Position numbers and translations under genes: made by a program
Assembly (NCBI GenBank): GCA_018398805.1
Contig: JAGFBZ010000258.1
Coordinates: forward strand, 3,143,501 to 3,207,500
DNA length: 64,000 nucleotides
Source of the DNA: Hirundichthys speculiger
Taxonomy: Eukaryota > Chordata > Actinopteri > Beloniformes > Exocoetidae
Direction of reading: 5' to 3'
The notes under the pieces: model-generated
Seen by the model: only the letters and a program-made list of their open reading frames with translations
The model's database searches: none
Told to the model about the DNA's origin: nothing
Shown here: piece by piece, positions 13,990-24,149 of the stretch
Numbering within the stretch: the stretch's first letter is position 1
Layout of the letters: each line of letters begins with the position of its first letter

Positions 13990-14012
13990 GCGACTAGTTC
14001 AGTATAAAGACC

Positions 14013-15935
14013 CAGGGGGGCATAAAATGGCGATTAACTGGTCGCCAAATACAACCAAAATTTGACCATTTCGACCGTTTTTTTTTTTCCCTGCCTTATC
14101 GCCAGTGGCAAAATCCACCATCATCTTAGAAAAAAATCCTTTTTTTATATGATTTCTGCTCATTTGTCATGTCTTACCAAGGCAAACGTATCTAAATAAT
14201 TTAGAAAAAAAGTTTATTTAGCGAAAAGTGGCCATGTTTTGGGTGCACATCGTTTGCCGGAAGTCATAACTATTCATGCACCTAGCACAGCGACTGACAG
14301 ATGGACAAAACGGAAGACGGATGAATGCAAAAATATATCATTGAATCTACTCCACAGCAAAATGGATCATTTTGGTAAATAATCTCATAAAAACACTCAA
14401 CAGAATAGTTAACCCTCCAAGCGCAGAAGTCGCAAAATTGCAACAAGCAGCGTTGCTGAATAAAACAGGCTGTATCTATAAATGTGAAGCCTGAATCTTG
14501 TTATTACTTTTCACCAGCAGATGGCGGACATGTGTGCCTGTAATCTGAGAACCATTTTTGGTGGTGGTGCTATTCAACGTTTTAGCGTAAAATGAGTTTG
14601 AAAAACACCCTCCGGCACAGAGACGCACGGCCCAGCAGTGGTAGAAATGCTGAGGGTAGCAAGAGCAGAACAGAGCGAAAGAGTGTTTTTTCATGTGTTT
14701 TACTCACAATGTCAAAATGTCGGTTTACCGTCCACAAAGTACTTTTTCGGGTACTGGCTAACTCCAATTCAGAGGAGGAAGACATGCAGTTGTCCAGTGA
14801 AGCGGAAACTGACATTATTAGTGACAGCGAGTCTACGCGCCATAGTCCACAATAAGCACATCGTATATCAATCAATCAGACTTTATTTATAGAGCACTTT
14901 TCATGCAACAGGAGCTTCACCCTATCGGATGCTTCACCTCAGTGTGGCTGGGGTGAAAGCATTCTGGGATCGCCAAGCAGGTTGAGGTGTCAGGGGGGCT
15001 CATAACACCGCAAATATGGAAAAATGTAGCGGGAATGAAAGCAACCGCGGTTGTCCTGGCAACGTGGGAGAAGCCACGGGGAAAAAAAACAACAACACAC
15101 CGCTAATGGCGCACCGGAAATCCCGGTGATGATGATGGCTACAGCTGGCAGTTCTTGAGAGAAGAGGAAGAGTAATCGAAAGTGGAGCCTAAATTTTGAT
15201 GAGCCTGTTGGTTTTTGTGGAGACGATCTGACAAATTCTGAGCCCACTGATTTCATCCCTTTTCCAATGATGAATTCTGGAGGTTCATCACCGATCAAAC
15301 AAATAGAAATGGCCACCAGTTCTTTGAAAGGGAAATATTGAAACCAAACTCCAGATTTCATGACTTTATGATGTAATTGTCCCTGAAATGAAAGTTTTCA
15401 TTGTGCATGGGGTTTGAGGAAAAATCTGAACTTGGACTACTGGGCACGTTTGGGCAGGTGATGTCACAATAATCAAATTAGATAACAAATCTACTTGCAT
15501 TCCAAATTTTGGTTCATACTGAAGATATTTCTCATTTATGGTATGCCTTTATCTCAAACCACTTTAAAGTTATAGCCTTTTGAAACCTTGATCTCAAAAT
15601 TGAACATTTTCCAATATGGCTGCCACTTTGTGACATCAACAAGTAACTTTCGTACATTTGCTTTTTATAAATGATAATTCCAAATTGTATTTGCATTGTT
15701 GCTAGGTGATCTGTGCTCATATTTTGGCTGTTGAAAATTCAAATGTAGTATTGACAGTACAAGTAAGTCTGTTTCAAGTCTGTGTAACATGCTGGGAGCG
15801 TCCATGATAATGTCAGCAGTCTACGGGGCGTATGAGGCGACGAAAAACACTGGCGACCAAAATTTCTAGCTGGCTACCAACTTCAAAACCTGGTAGCCAG
15901 GGGCTACTTGGTAAAAATTCTAATTTTATGCCCTG
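14013..15935. mobile_element. possible DNA transposon with short CAGGG...CATAAAAT termini
   Basis: The left end reads CAGGGGGGCATAAAATGG and the right end, reversed, CAGGGCATAAAATTAG. Short CAGGG termini suggest hAT, but no good 8-bp duplication is seen (TAAAGACC versus CTGAAACT). Inside, 14592-14855 (+) is an open frame of 87 residues ending in an acidic stretch (NSNSEEEDMQLSSEAETD) of unrecognised origin. A small insertion-like segment starting CAATCAGACTTTATTTATAG sits at about 14872. Confidence 0.35.
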
Positions 15936-16170
15936 CTGAAACTGCTCTTGGTGTCGACTTCATATCCTGGTATTTCAGATACATTTCAGAAAATGTATCT
16001 GATCAGCACCAGGCTTCAAAACATGAACCCCTGAAAAGCTGATTGGTTTAGATGTTTGATAAATAGCATGACACCTCATAGAAATATTTTTTTAAAGATA
16101 TTTTCGAGCATGCACAAAAAATATCCATAGACTGTGAAATTTAATTTTTTTTAATTTTTTTAAATTTAAC

Positions 16171-18757
16171 TTAAGGGTCATTCCACCTCAATTCAACAGG
16201 ACCTTCCCGCATGACCATCTCTGATTTGCTTGATATTTTTTTCTTTTGAACTTTGACTATAATGTAGTAACTTTGTGCAATATTAGCTTGGTACTAGCAA
16301 TAATTTCGGATTTATAAATTTTTGAAAAAGTGCCCGTACGGCCATTTTCGTGACATTCCTAACGCTTTTAAAATTATTACCATTTTTGAGGGGCTGTATC
16401 TTTGAAACCGTACAAGCTAGAGAGCTGATTTTTTTAATGCTGTTAGTCCTGTATGTGCACTCTGTATGGGGTCAGTTTCAGGTGTCTATTCATTGCTGTT
16501 TGTTTTAAAATAAATTTCAAACATACAAAATAAATTTCACTCGCTTTGTGCGGTTCACATTTCAAGTCCCCATTTGGACCCCTTGTAACAGTAGCTGGGA
16601 CTTACTTTTTTTGTTGAACAATCTCCTTCTCTTATAGAATAAAAATGCATAAAGAATTTGCAGAAACAATTGTATTTTAGTTCTCATATGACCCAGCAAA
16701 AAACGAATTTCGCATTTTATTGTCGATATTCAATTGGCAATTGACAAAATATGACAAGATGTACCAAAAAACTAAATATACTACCAGAAAGATAATGACA
16801 ATATCTGTTTATATACAAAGTTTCAAGTTGGTGCTAAGTCTCTAAGTTACCTAGAAGAAATTCTTAAATCGAGCATTTTTGCCGTTTTTCGGAAATTTAA
16901 GAATATGCTTGTTTTGTGTGCAGAACTTTAAATTTCACAAATGGCAAATATCTTGATATGGAATCTTGATATGGAATGAGGATCAGTGAAAAAAAAACAT
17001 TTAGCTGCAGAAAGTGATGGCTGATAATAATCGAGAGTGACAAGTTCAAAAGTCTCGGCAGCACTTCTTTTTGTAGACCCAAGTACAAGCATGGGCCCAC
17101 CTGCAAGTCTCCATGGAGTGCTGTAGAGACCATTCCAAATCAACTTTAAGGGTTGCTAATTGAATTGCAGAAAAAAAAAAAAAGGTTAATAATGCAATAA
17201 GTGCAAAAACTGGGCATTTTTTTCTTGTGATGCAGACAGATGTTTGCTTCTGATGGGAGTCCATCAAATCCACACCTGTGAAGCAGCATTTCTCGGTCAT
17301 GTTCAGATAAATCCTGTACATTGATCAATCAACTTCTTTGAACTGTAAGAAAATAATTATGATAATATGAGGTATTGTACACTACTCCTGAATCACTTAA
17401 TTATATGAATAAAGGAATGAACATCAAGCTGGCACATAATAAAACCAAAATTATACTGACCGTTTCAGACTTTTGACAAAGTCCAGTTTATGGCAATCCT
17501 GTTCTGAACAAAGTTTTTTCACAATTGTACAAGTATCCAAGTTCTCTGCCATCTTCAAAGATTTCACATTCACTGCATTTGATTTTGAAGCTTGGTCTAC
17601 AATGGCTATTGATCAACTGAACAGCTCACTGAATTTTCTGATGACATAAGCATGATGTCATGCACTGAATGCCAAGGCACTTGTGTTACTATAAGTTCTA
17701 TATTTACACATTTATTAATATGTTAAAACCTCAGCTGTGGCCATTCAGCATAGCACTACCAGTACTGGTAATTTTGCTACACAATTGATCATGTTTATCT
17801 TGTATAAATCACAAAGCACTTTTGCTTGAGTCATTCACCAAACTTTCACACAGCACGGACAGGGAGGAATAAAACATGCAGCAAACTATTTTGTTTAAAA
17901 GGCCTTGTCCATTTGAGATCAGCAAACATGTCCAGACAAGACAATACAATGCAGAAGTACAGCCTGTTTACTGAAATGTACATTGAAAACTTTCTCTGGT
18001 GATTTTCTACAAGTTCTCAATAATTCGAAAAACGGCAAAAATGCTCGATTTAAGAATTTTTTCTAGGTAACTTAGAGACTTAGTACCAACTTGAAACTTT
18101 TGTATATAAACAGATAATGTCATTACCTTTCTGGTAGTATATTTAGTTTTTTTGGTACATCTTGTCATATTTTGTCAATTGCCAATTGAATATCGACAAT
18201 AAAATGCGAAATTAGTTTTTTGTTGGGTCATATGAGAACTAAAATACAATTGTTTCTGCAAATTCTTTATGCATTTTTATTCTATAAGAGAAGGAGATTG
18301 TTCAACAAAAAAAGTAAGTCTCAGCTACTATTACAAGGGGTCCAAATGGGGACTTGAAATGTGAACTGCACAAAGCAAGTGAAATTTATTTTGTATGTTT
18401 GAAACTTATTTTAAAACAAACAGCAATGAATAGACACCTGAAACTGACCCCATACAGAGTGCACATACAGGACTAACAGCATTAAAAAAATCAGCTCTCT
18501 AGCTTGTACGGTTTCAAAGATACAGCCCCTCAAAAATGGTAATAATTTTAAAAGCGTTAGGAATGTCACGAAAATGGCCGTACGGGCACTTTTTCAAAAA
18601 TTTATAAATCCAAAATTATTGATAGTACCAGGCTAATATTGCACAAAGTTACTACATTATAGTCAAAGTTCATAAGAAAAAAATATCAAGCAAATCAGAG
18701 ATGGTCATGCGGGAATTTTTTTTCTAATCTGCTGACTTGAGGTGGAATGACCCTTAA
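16171..18757. mobile_element. large imperfect palindrome (fold-back element) with TTAA flanks
   Basis: The left arm 16171-16891 and right arm 18026-18757 are near-identical reverse complements with scattered mismatches and small indels, around a 1134-bp centre. Outer ends read TTAAGGGTCATTCCACCTCA and TGAGGTGGAATGACCCTTAA. A TTAA target with GGG/CCC ends fits the Kolobok or piggyBac superfamilies. The spacer has short open frames on the - strand (17321-17046 and others) but none that I recognise, so it is probably non-autonomous. Confidence 0.75.
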
Positions 18758-19890
18758 TTACTTCATAAGAGGATTCAAATCTTAAGAAATATGAGTCCTC
18801 CTGTGCAGATTGTTGTAAACTAGACTAGACTGCCATTCTCGATCACTGCCTGCTTTTGTCAATATAAAAGACAAGTCCATCTCCAATGAGCAGATTCATT
18901 ACTGCTTAATGCTCTTCTGTGCAGTGTTACCAAACTGTTACAAAACTCACCTCACGTAAGACAAATGGTTTTGACTGGCTTGGTTTGAACAAAGCCTGGC
19001 AGAGATCAACTTGAATTGGACTGGGCCAGACGCATTGTTCCAAATCAAATGAAACAGATGTTCTCAGGGCGAGTATCAATACCATCCGATAGTGCTAGTG
19101 CTCTACAACTGAGCTGGTTACACAAAACATTGTAACCAGCTTTATTTTTTCTTTAATTATATTTCTGCTCTCCAGAAGCAGCAGAACTAACAATAAATGA
19201 TATGTCGGTCTTGTGTGTGATGTAACTATACTGCAGCTGATGATGTAACCAGCTCTGCAGACTGATATAAGCTGGACAACACAAAAGGTAATGCAGCATC
19301 ACTTAAGAGTTGCTCAGAGAGAAAAAAAGGAGAGCATGAGGGACAAAGAAAGGAGGAGGGAAAGGAGGAGATGAACAGAAAATACTTAAGTGTGCACATA
19401 CACAAGACCACACCATCAGACAGTTATGCTCCATCATACAAATACACCACAGTGCACAGATTGACACCCAGTCTTGTGCTACTGCAGGACTGCTGAACAA
19501 CTATGTTGACTGACAAGTATTACTGGCTTTGCAGGTGATCAGTAGGTGTCTCAAAGGCACACGCTTACTCTAGCCCAAACCTCTGAGCGTGCACGTGTGT
19601 GTTAGGAGTGTGCTGAAATCCTTACATCTGTAGACCCAAGATGGGTGTGACTTTGTGTGCATGCAAGATGTTGCAAGAAAGATACCATCGCTCATCTCTC
19701 TTCTGTTAACAACTGATATACACAAACATATTTTGCAAACACTGGCTAAGTGTTAGGAAGTCACGGCCTCTTGTGCAGAAGTGGCTCAGCCAAGGATGTC
19801 AAATGGGGCCTTATAGGTTATTTAAAGATCTGCTTTCATTTCTCTCACAATCTACAATTTATTTATTTTTTAACTGGCAGGTGCTTTGTA

Positions 19891-19911
19891 CCCCCCCCCC
19901 CCCCACCCCCC
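19891..19911 (+). repeat. poly-C tract with one A
   Basis: Fourteen C, one A, six C. Confidence 0.9.
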
Positions 19912-21079
19912 ATTGTGTCAGCTGTTTCTTTGAACAAAAGCCTTCCTGGGATATGAAACTTTAATTGCGATACACATGGAATTTAATCACTGAAATGAAA
20001 TCAGAAGTTTCCTGCATTATTGTTACATGAAAGTCAGTGACACCAAACATTTTCTCTTTAAAAACATACCTGAATGCTTATGACTGAATCTAGGTTAAAT
20101 TCTTGGCCAGAGTTCAAAGGCAGTCAGGTCTAGCAGCCACAGCAGTAGATCATCCTGCAGCTGATAATTTCTACTCGAGGCACTATTTTGAAAGCGGATT
20201 CACAAGATGTAACCTGTAATCTATTTGGCACAAAAGCCTAAGCTTTTATGGGCATCAAAGCACCACTTGCAAACAGACAACATTGTTTAAATGCAAATCT
20301 GAAAATCAACTCAGCCAGGGAGGTGAGGACAGTTAATTACAAATTGGGGAAATAGGTGATAATGTAGGTGAAGGATGACAGCGTTCGGCACACTGACTCA
20401 GTGGTAAACACGGTGGATAATCAGATGACCTGCCAAACTGATCTGACGGCTGAAGCTGATCTCCTTAGGGTTGCAAAGCAGGTCGATAAAAGCGGCACCG
20501 ATTATAAAACAGAGGACAACGTGCAGTTCTCCTTCTTGCACTCTGTATTTGCAGATTTGTGTTGATTTTCATTGTGCATCCATCTGTACATAACCTTATT
20601 ACATTATTATCTGTAGGTTCCTAACCATTTTTTTTAAGTTTCTTATACTTTGTATTTGCACTGCAAATATTTTCAATAGATTATCCACATACAGATCTAT
20701 ATATTAGATCAGAATAGATGACAGATGATTGTAGGATAAGAGTAATTAAACCCAACCTTGAATAAGTTTCATGTTCATACTTCATAAACTTATTTGTTTT
20801 ATCTATATCTTACAAGATTTTGATGCACACGATTGTTGTTTCCCTGAGTATTGCTTTACTAATCAAAGACAAAAATCAGGTCTCAATCTCAGTCTCAAAA
20901 CTATCTTCAATCCAAGCAAAGCACTTGGTTTATGGACAGTCACAGCTACCATAAAGGAGTTCAGAAATTGTTTACCTCAATGGGTGAGCCATTTGTATCA
21001 TGAAACATGCAAGCAAATAGTTTCACCACAAATTCACATAATTAACACATGTTTAAAGAAACAGCTCCCATTCGTTTAC

Positions 21080-21082
<3 letters not shown>

Positions 21083-21139
<57 letters not shown>

Positions 21140-21159
21140 GACACACACGTGTGTGTGTC
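21083..21159 (+). repeat. (AT)n(AC)n(GT)n compound microsatellite
   Basis: A pure AT run is followed by ACACAC and then ACGTGTGTGTGTCT, so the end is self-complementary. Confidence 0.95.
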
Positions 21160-21558
21160 TGTAGAGTAAATTGGGACTGAAAATGCTTAGAATATTATAG
21201 AAATAACATATTGTCAAGTAAAACCGGGTTGAAATATTTTAAGCTGTGAGTATCACAGAGAAAGAAGACTGTGGAAGTTGACATTACTGTGTTTTCTATG
21301 TCAATGTAAGGGCATGAGTTGTGCAGCTTGTAAATGACAGTGAAGCCAGTTAAGTTGGAAGCTAGCTAACATGGAGTGAGATGCGTCCATGGGGTCTTTT
21401 TCAGTCTCCTCATCTCAGTCGCTTCACACATACATACCTCCTCCTGCTGCTAGCTCAAGTCATGCTATATGGTTAGCTGAGCCACCGGCGGCAGCCACAA
21501 AGAACCCCGCAGCTGTCCTTAATACTCAATCTGTAATCACGCACCCGTTCAGTCTTAC

Positions 21559-21680
21559 CTCCTTTAAATGCAACGGCTGCTCTCGGTCCGCTCCGCCGAA
21601 CCGACCCGCGCTATAGTAACGCGATTTACGCGGCAGCGAGGCTGACAGCCTTATTCATTGTCTGAAGGAGATGCTGAGCG
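21559..21680 (-). other. phtf2: candidate phtf2 5' untranslated exon 1 (5' limit approximate)
   Basis: On the - strand the GC-rich sequence ends AAAGGAG/GTAAGACTG, an excellent donor, at 21559/21558. Upstream on that strand lies the CpG-rich region opposite tmem60. Human PHTF2 begins with untranslated sequence and a long first intron, which fits the absence of a coding exon in 1-21558. No PHTF2 protein sequence is visible, so the name rests on gene order. Confidence 0.35.
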
Positions 21681-22236
21681 TCTGCTCAGTTATGTTTGAA
21701 GCGTTAGCTTTTCTCTTTCTGCCTGCCGTACACTGTAAAATACTACTTCTGTTCTCTACCGTAAACCTGCGCAGAAGAACGCAGCTACATTTTAATCCGC
21801 TCGAACGTCACCAGTGGCTAAAGAACCGCGGACGAGAATGCACTTGTACTGCGCGTCACTCTGATGAACAACTTTAATGCGAAAATAGTAAATCAGCACA
21901 ACGTATTCGCTCTACATACTTGTCCGTTAAATGATGTACATCCTCAACTGCCGGAAGAAATCAAAAGAACTTTGCCTACCTCTGGTGGACGTTAAAAGTT
22001 ACTACAGGAGGTGGCTTAATTTGCGCTTATGCCAGAAGATTTACGGTTATACTTTAGCATGATGGACATTTAAAAAAAGCTAGAAAATGGGAACCAATAC
22101 GCGTCTAGGAAGGGCGGGACGAGCAGAGATAACGGACCACAAAACGCCTCCGCCTAGTCGCTAACGGACTTATTTGTAGATAAAAATGTGACTTATTGTA
22201 TTATGCGAATGTTAACGTACGGCACACAGGAAAAAG
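21600..22236. promoter_or_regulatory. probable bidirectional promoter between phtf2 (-) and tmem60 (+)
   Basis: This stretch has more CpG than the surrounding AT-rich sequence: GCGCTATAGTAACGCG near 21610, CGTCACCAG near 21806, ACGCGTC near 22100 and AGGGCGGGACG near 22111, an Sp1-like box. It separates a + strand donor at 22268 from a - strand donor at 21558. PHTF2 and TMEM60 lie head to head in human, so a shared promoter is expected. Inference from synteny plus composition. Confidence 0.5.
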
Positions 22237-22267
22237 ATGGTGGCCAACGAGTCGGGAATACAGTAAA
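22200..22267 (+). other. tmem60: predicted tmem60 5' noncoding exon 1 (5' limit approximate)
   Basis: A good donor (GTAAGTC at 22268-22274) precedes the coding acceptor at 22571-22572, giving a 305-bp leader intron. The exon holds a YY1-like motif and no TATA box is evident. The transcription start is a guess. Confidence 0.45.
22237..22266 (+). CDS. upstream ORF of 9 codons in the predicted tmem60 leader exon
   Basis: Within a predicted noncoding first exon there is ATG GTG GCC ... CAG TAA, encoding MVANESGIQ. The stop sits two bases before a strong splice donor (GTAAGT at 22268). The preceding bases make AAGATGGTGGCC, close to the YY1 element AAGATGGCGGC that often overlaps the start site of TATA-less promoters. 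The exon is predicted, so this uORF is conditional on it. Confidence 0.35.
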   Translation: MVANESGIQ

Positions 22268-22580
22268 GTAAGTCAAATGCTGTCAGCCAAACGACTGGTG
22301 AAATGCTATCGGAGCCAGCTAACAGTTTGCTAACAATGAATTGAAAATGGCTATTTGTAATTGCTCCAGCTTGTATTGGCTAAATATTGTATTGTTTTGT
22401 TGACAATACAAGAAGTTAACCACGAGGGTTGGTAGCTAATTTAACGTTGGCGACTGTTAATTACTGGAGTTTTTCTATTAATACTATTTAAATAGCATCC
22501 ATCGTGATATTGTGTCTCTTGTATTTTTCTGTCCTGGCCTGTCCATCCCTGTCTCCTCTGATGTGTCTCCAGACATTGAA

Positions 22581-22680
22581 ATGTCTCTGGCTCAGAGGGT
22601 ACTTCTGACCTGGGTCTTTACCTTGGTCTTTCTCATCATGCTGGTGCTCAAACTGGATGGGAAGGTATGAGAATACTTGT

Positions 22681-22714
<34 letters not shown>

Positions 22715-23170
22715 GTTGTTGTTGTTGTTTCTTTTTTAAGTACACACGCAATACTTTCTGCCACTTTTGAAAACAATTTTTTTTGGGACTAAAGGTTAAA
22801 AACAACAAAAAGCCTTGTCCACATGATCATCTTCTCAATGTCCTGTCTCCAGGTGCAGTGGAACTGGTTCCTCATCTTCCTCCCTGTCTGGGTCTTTGAT
22901 GGCATCCTCATCCTCATGCTGGGCATTAAGATGGCAGGCCGCTGCAAGCCTGGGTATGACCCGCGGAACGGCTCGCCGGACCTGCGCCTGCGCACCTGGT
23001 ACCTGACAGCCATGTTGCTCAAGCTGGGCTTTTGTCTGACACTGTGTGCCAAGCTGGAAAAACTGGTCAACATAAAGCTGTCATTTGTTTGCATACCTCT
23101 GTGGACCATGCTGCTGGGGGCACTGGTGGAACTGGGGTTTAATATCTTTCCTGAAAGGAGAGAGGCTTAA
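22581..23170 (+). CDS. tmem60: tmem60, transmembrane protein 60, two coding exons (22581-22664, 22853-23170)
   Basis: Joining 22581-22664 (28 codons, donor GGGAAG/GTATGA) to 22853-23170 (acceptor CTGTCTCCAG) gives a 133-residue protein plus TAA, the same length as human TMEM60. It starts MSLAQRVLLTWVFTLVFLIM and continues VQWNWFLIFLPVWVFDGILI. Four hydrophobic segments are visible: residues about 7-24, 31-52, 75-93 and 103-123. A charged loop (KPGYDPRNGSPDLRLRTW) lies between the second and third. The protein is a small multipass membrane protein of the TMEM185/TMEM60 type, and its molecular role is unknown. The ATG is eight bases into its exon. It lies tail-to-tail with rsbn1l and next to a CpG-richer promoter probably shared with phtf2. 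Confidence 0.97.
22681..22730 (+). repeat. (GT)n/(GTT)n microsatellite in the tmem60 intron
   Basis: A GT run passes into a GTT run inside the 188-bp intron between the two tmem60 coding exons. Confidence 0.95.
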
Positions 23171-24111
23171 TGGCTGCTTTACCATCAGTTAGGAACATGT
23201 AAAAATGCAAAAACGTGTGTTGGGAGTGGATCTGTCCCTGCCTTTTGACTTAAGAAATAGCTGAGGCTTAAATAGTCAGATCATTAATCTCCTATGCTGA
23301 GAATCATAGCTGTTCAGACCTTGATGGACTTTTTCAGGCCTTCAGCAGAGCTGGGACTCTGTTGAAAGTGTTGAGAGCTGCTTGTGAGTGTTAAAATAAT
23401 AATTGTCGCAAAATTACTTTTTCCTTACATGACAGGAAGTGTTTCTTTGAGACTACTGTAAAGCTGAACACTGTAGAAGGAAAACATCCTGTGATAATTT
23501 TGGATTCAGTGTTCAGTATTGTTTAATTCAATGAATAAGCAACCAATGCTGCTCTTGTTATAAACAAAACGTGCATGAGCTTAAGCATTTTACTTATGCT
23601 CCAACACAGAATGTAAATATTGCTGTAAATGCTTCAGACATTTCGGTTAAACGTCCATGCACACTGCTTCCTTTCATTCCTGAGCTGTTGTTCGCCAATT
23701 ATTTCACCAGCTCTAAATTAACTGTAAATGACGACGGCAAATTTAGCAAGAAGTGTGCAAAGAAATAACTCAGATGACTTTAGGAGTCTCTGATACCACC
23801 CCTTTTGGCTTGAACAAGGCCCCTTTTGTTGTACTTATTAAATCATCAAGTGTACCAGTAGGAAAAAACTGTCATATTAACATTCAGATCAAATTTTAAT
23901 CACTAAGCTATAAACATCCACACAGAACGAATTAGAGTACTTTCCACCTTTTTTTTTGTTGTTTTTGTTTTATCAAGTTTGTGTCATATTCAAATGGATA
24001 TTGCTGACTCTGAATCTATTTTGTGCATATGATTGAATCAGAGAAGTCTTTCCCCTTTATTTTGCACTTTAAAAGAAAAATCAGTGTTTTGGAATTGTAC
24101 AAATGTGCTAT

Positions 24112-24117
24112 AATAAA
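24112..24117 (+). promoter_or_regulatory. tmem60: tmem60 polyadenylation signal AATAAA
   Basis: AATAAA lies 942 bases after the tmem60 stop and is followed by GT-rich sequence (TAGATGGTGTGG), the usual downstream element. The 3' UTR is therefore about 23171-24140. Confidence 0.65.
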
Positions 24118-24149
24118 TGACATGATTTAAGTTAGATGGTGTGGAATTC

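Larger units (their letters stand above)
1..21558. other. non-coding stretch, probably phtf2 intron 1 (- strand)
   Basis: I see no exon with homology and proper splice sites. The open frames are short, unrelated to known proteins and mostly broken repeats or chance. Apart from the repeats listed separately (2.2, 2.9-3.7, 4.6-5.0, 9.0, 12.3-18.8, 19.9 and 21.1 kb), the sequence is unremarkable AT-rich DNA. Assignment to phtf2 intron 1 is inferred from gene order and the donor at 21558. Confidence 0.4.

Noticed and set aside
17046..17321. 91-residue - strand open frame in the centre of the large palindrome.
   Set aside because: Considered as a transposase remnant, but I recognise no catalytic or DNA-binding motif.
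20771..21169. 132-residue + strand open frame.
   Set aside because: Its last third is a translated AT/AC microsatellite and the rest has no known similarity.
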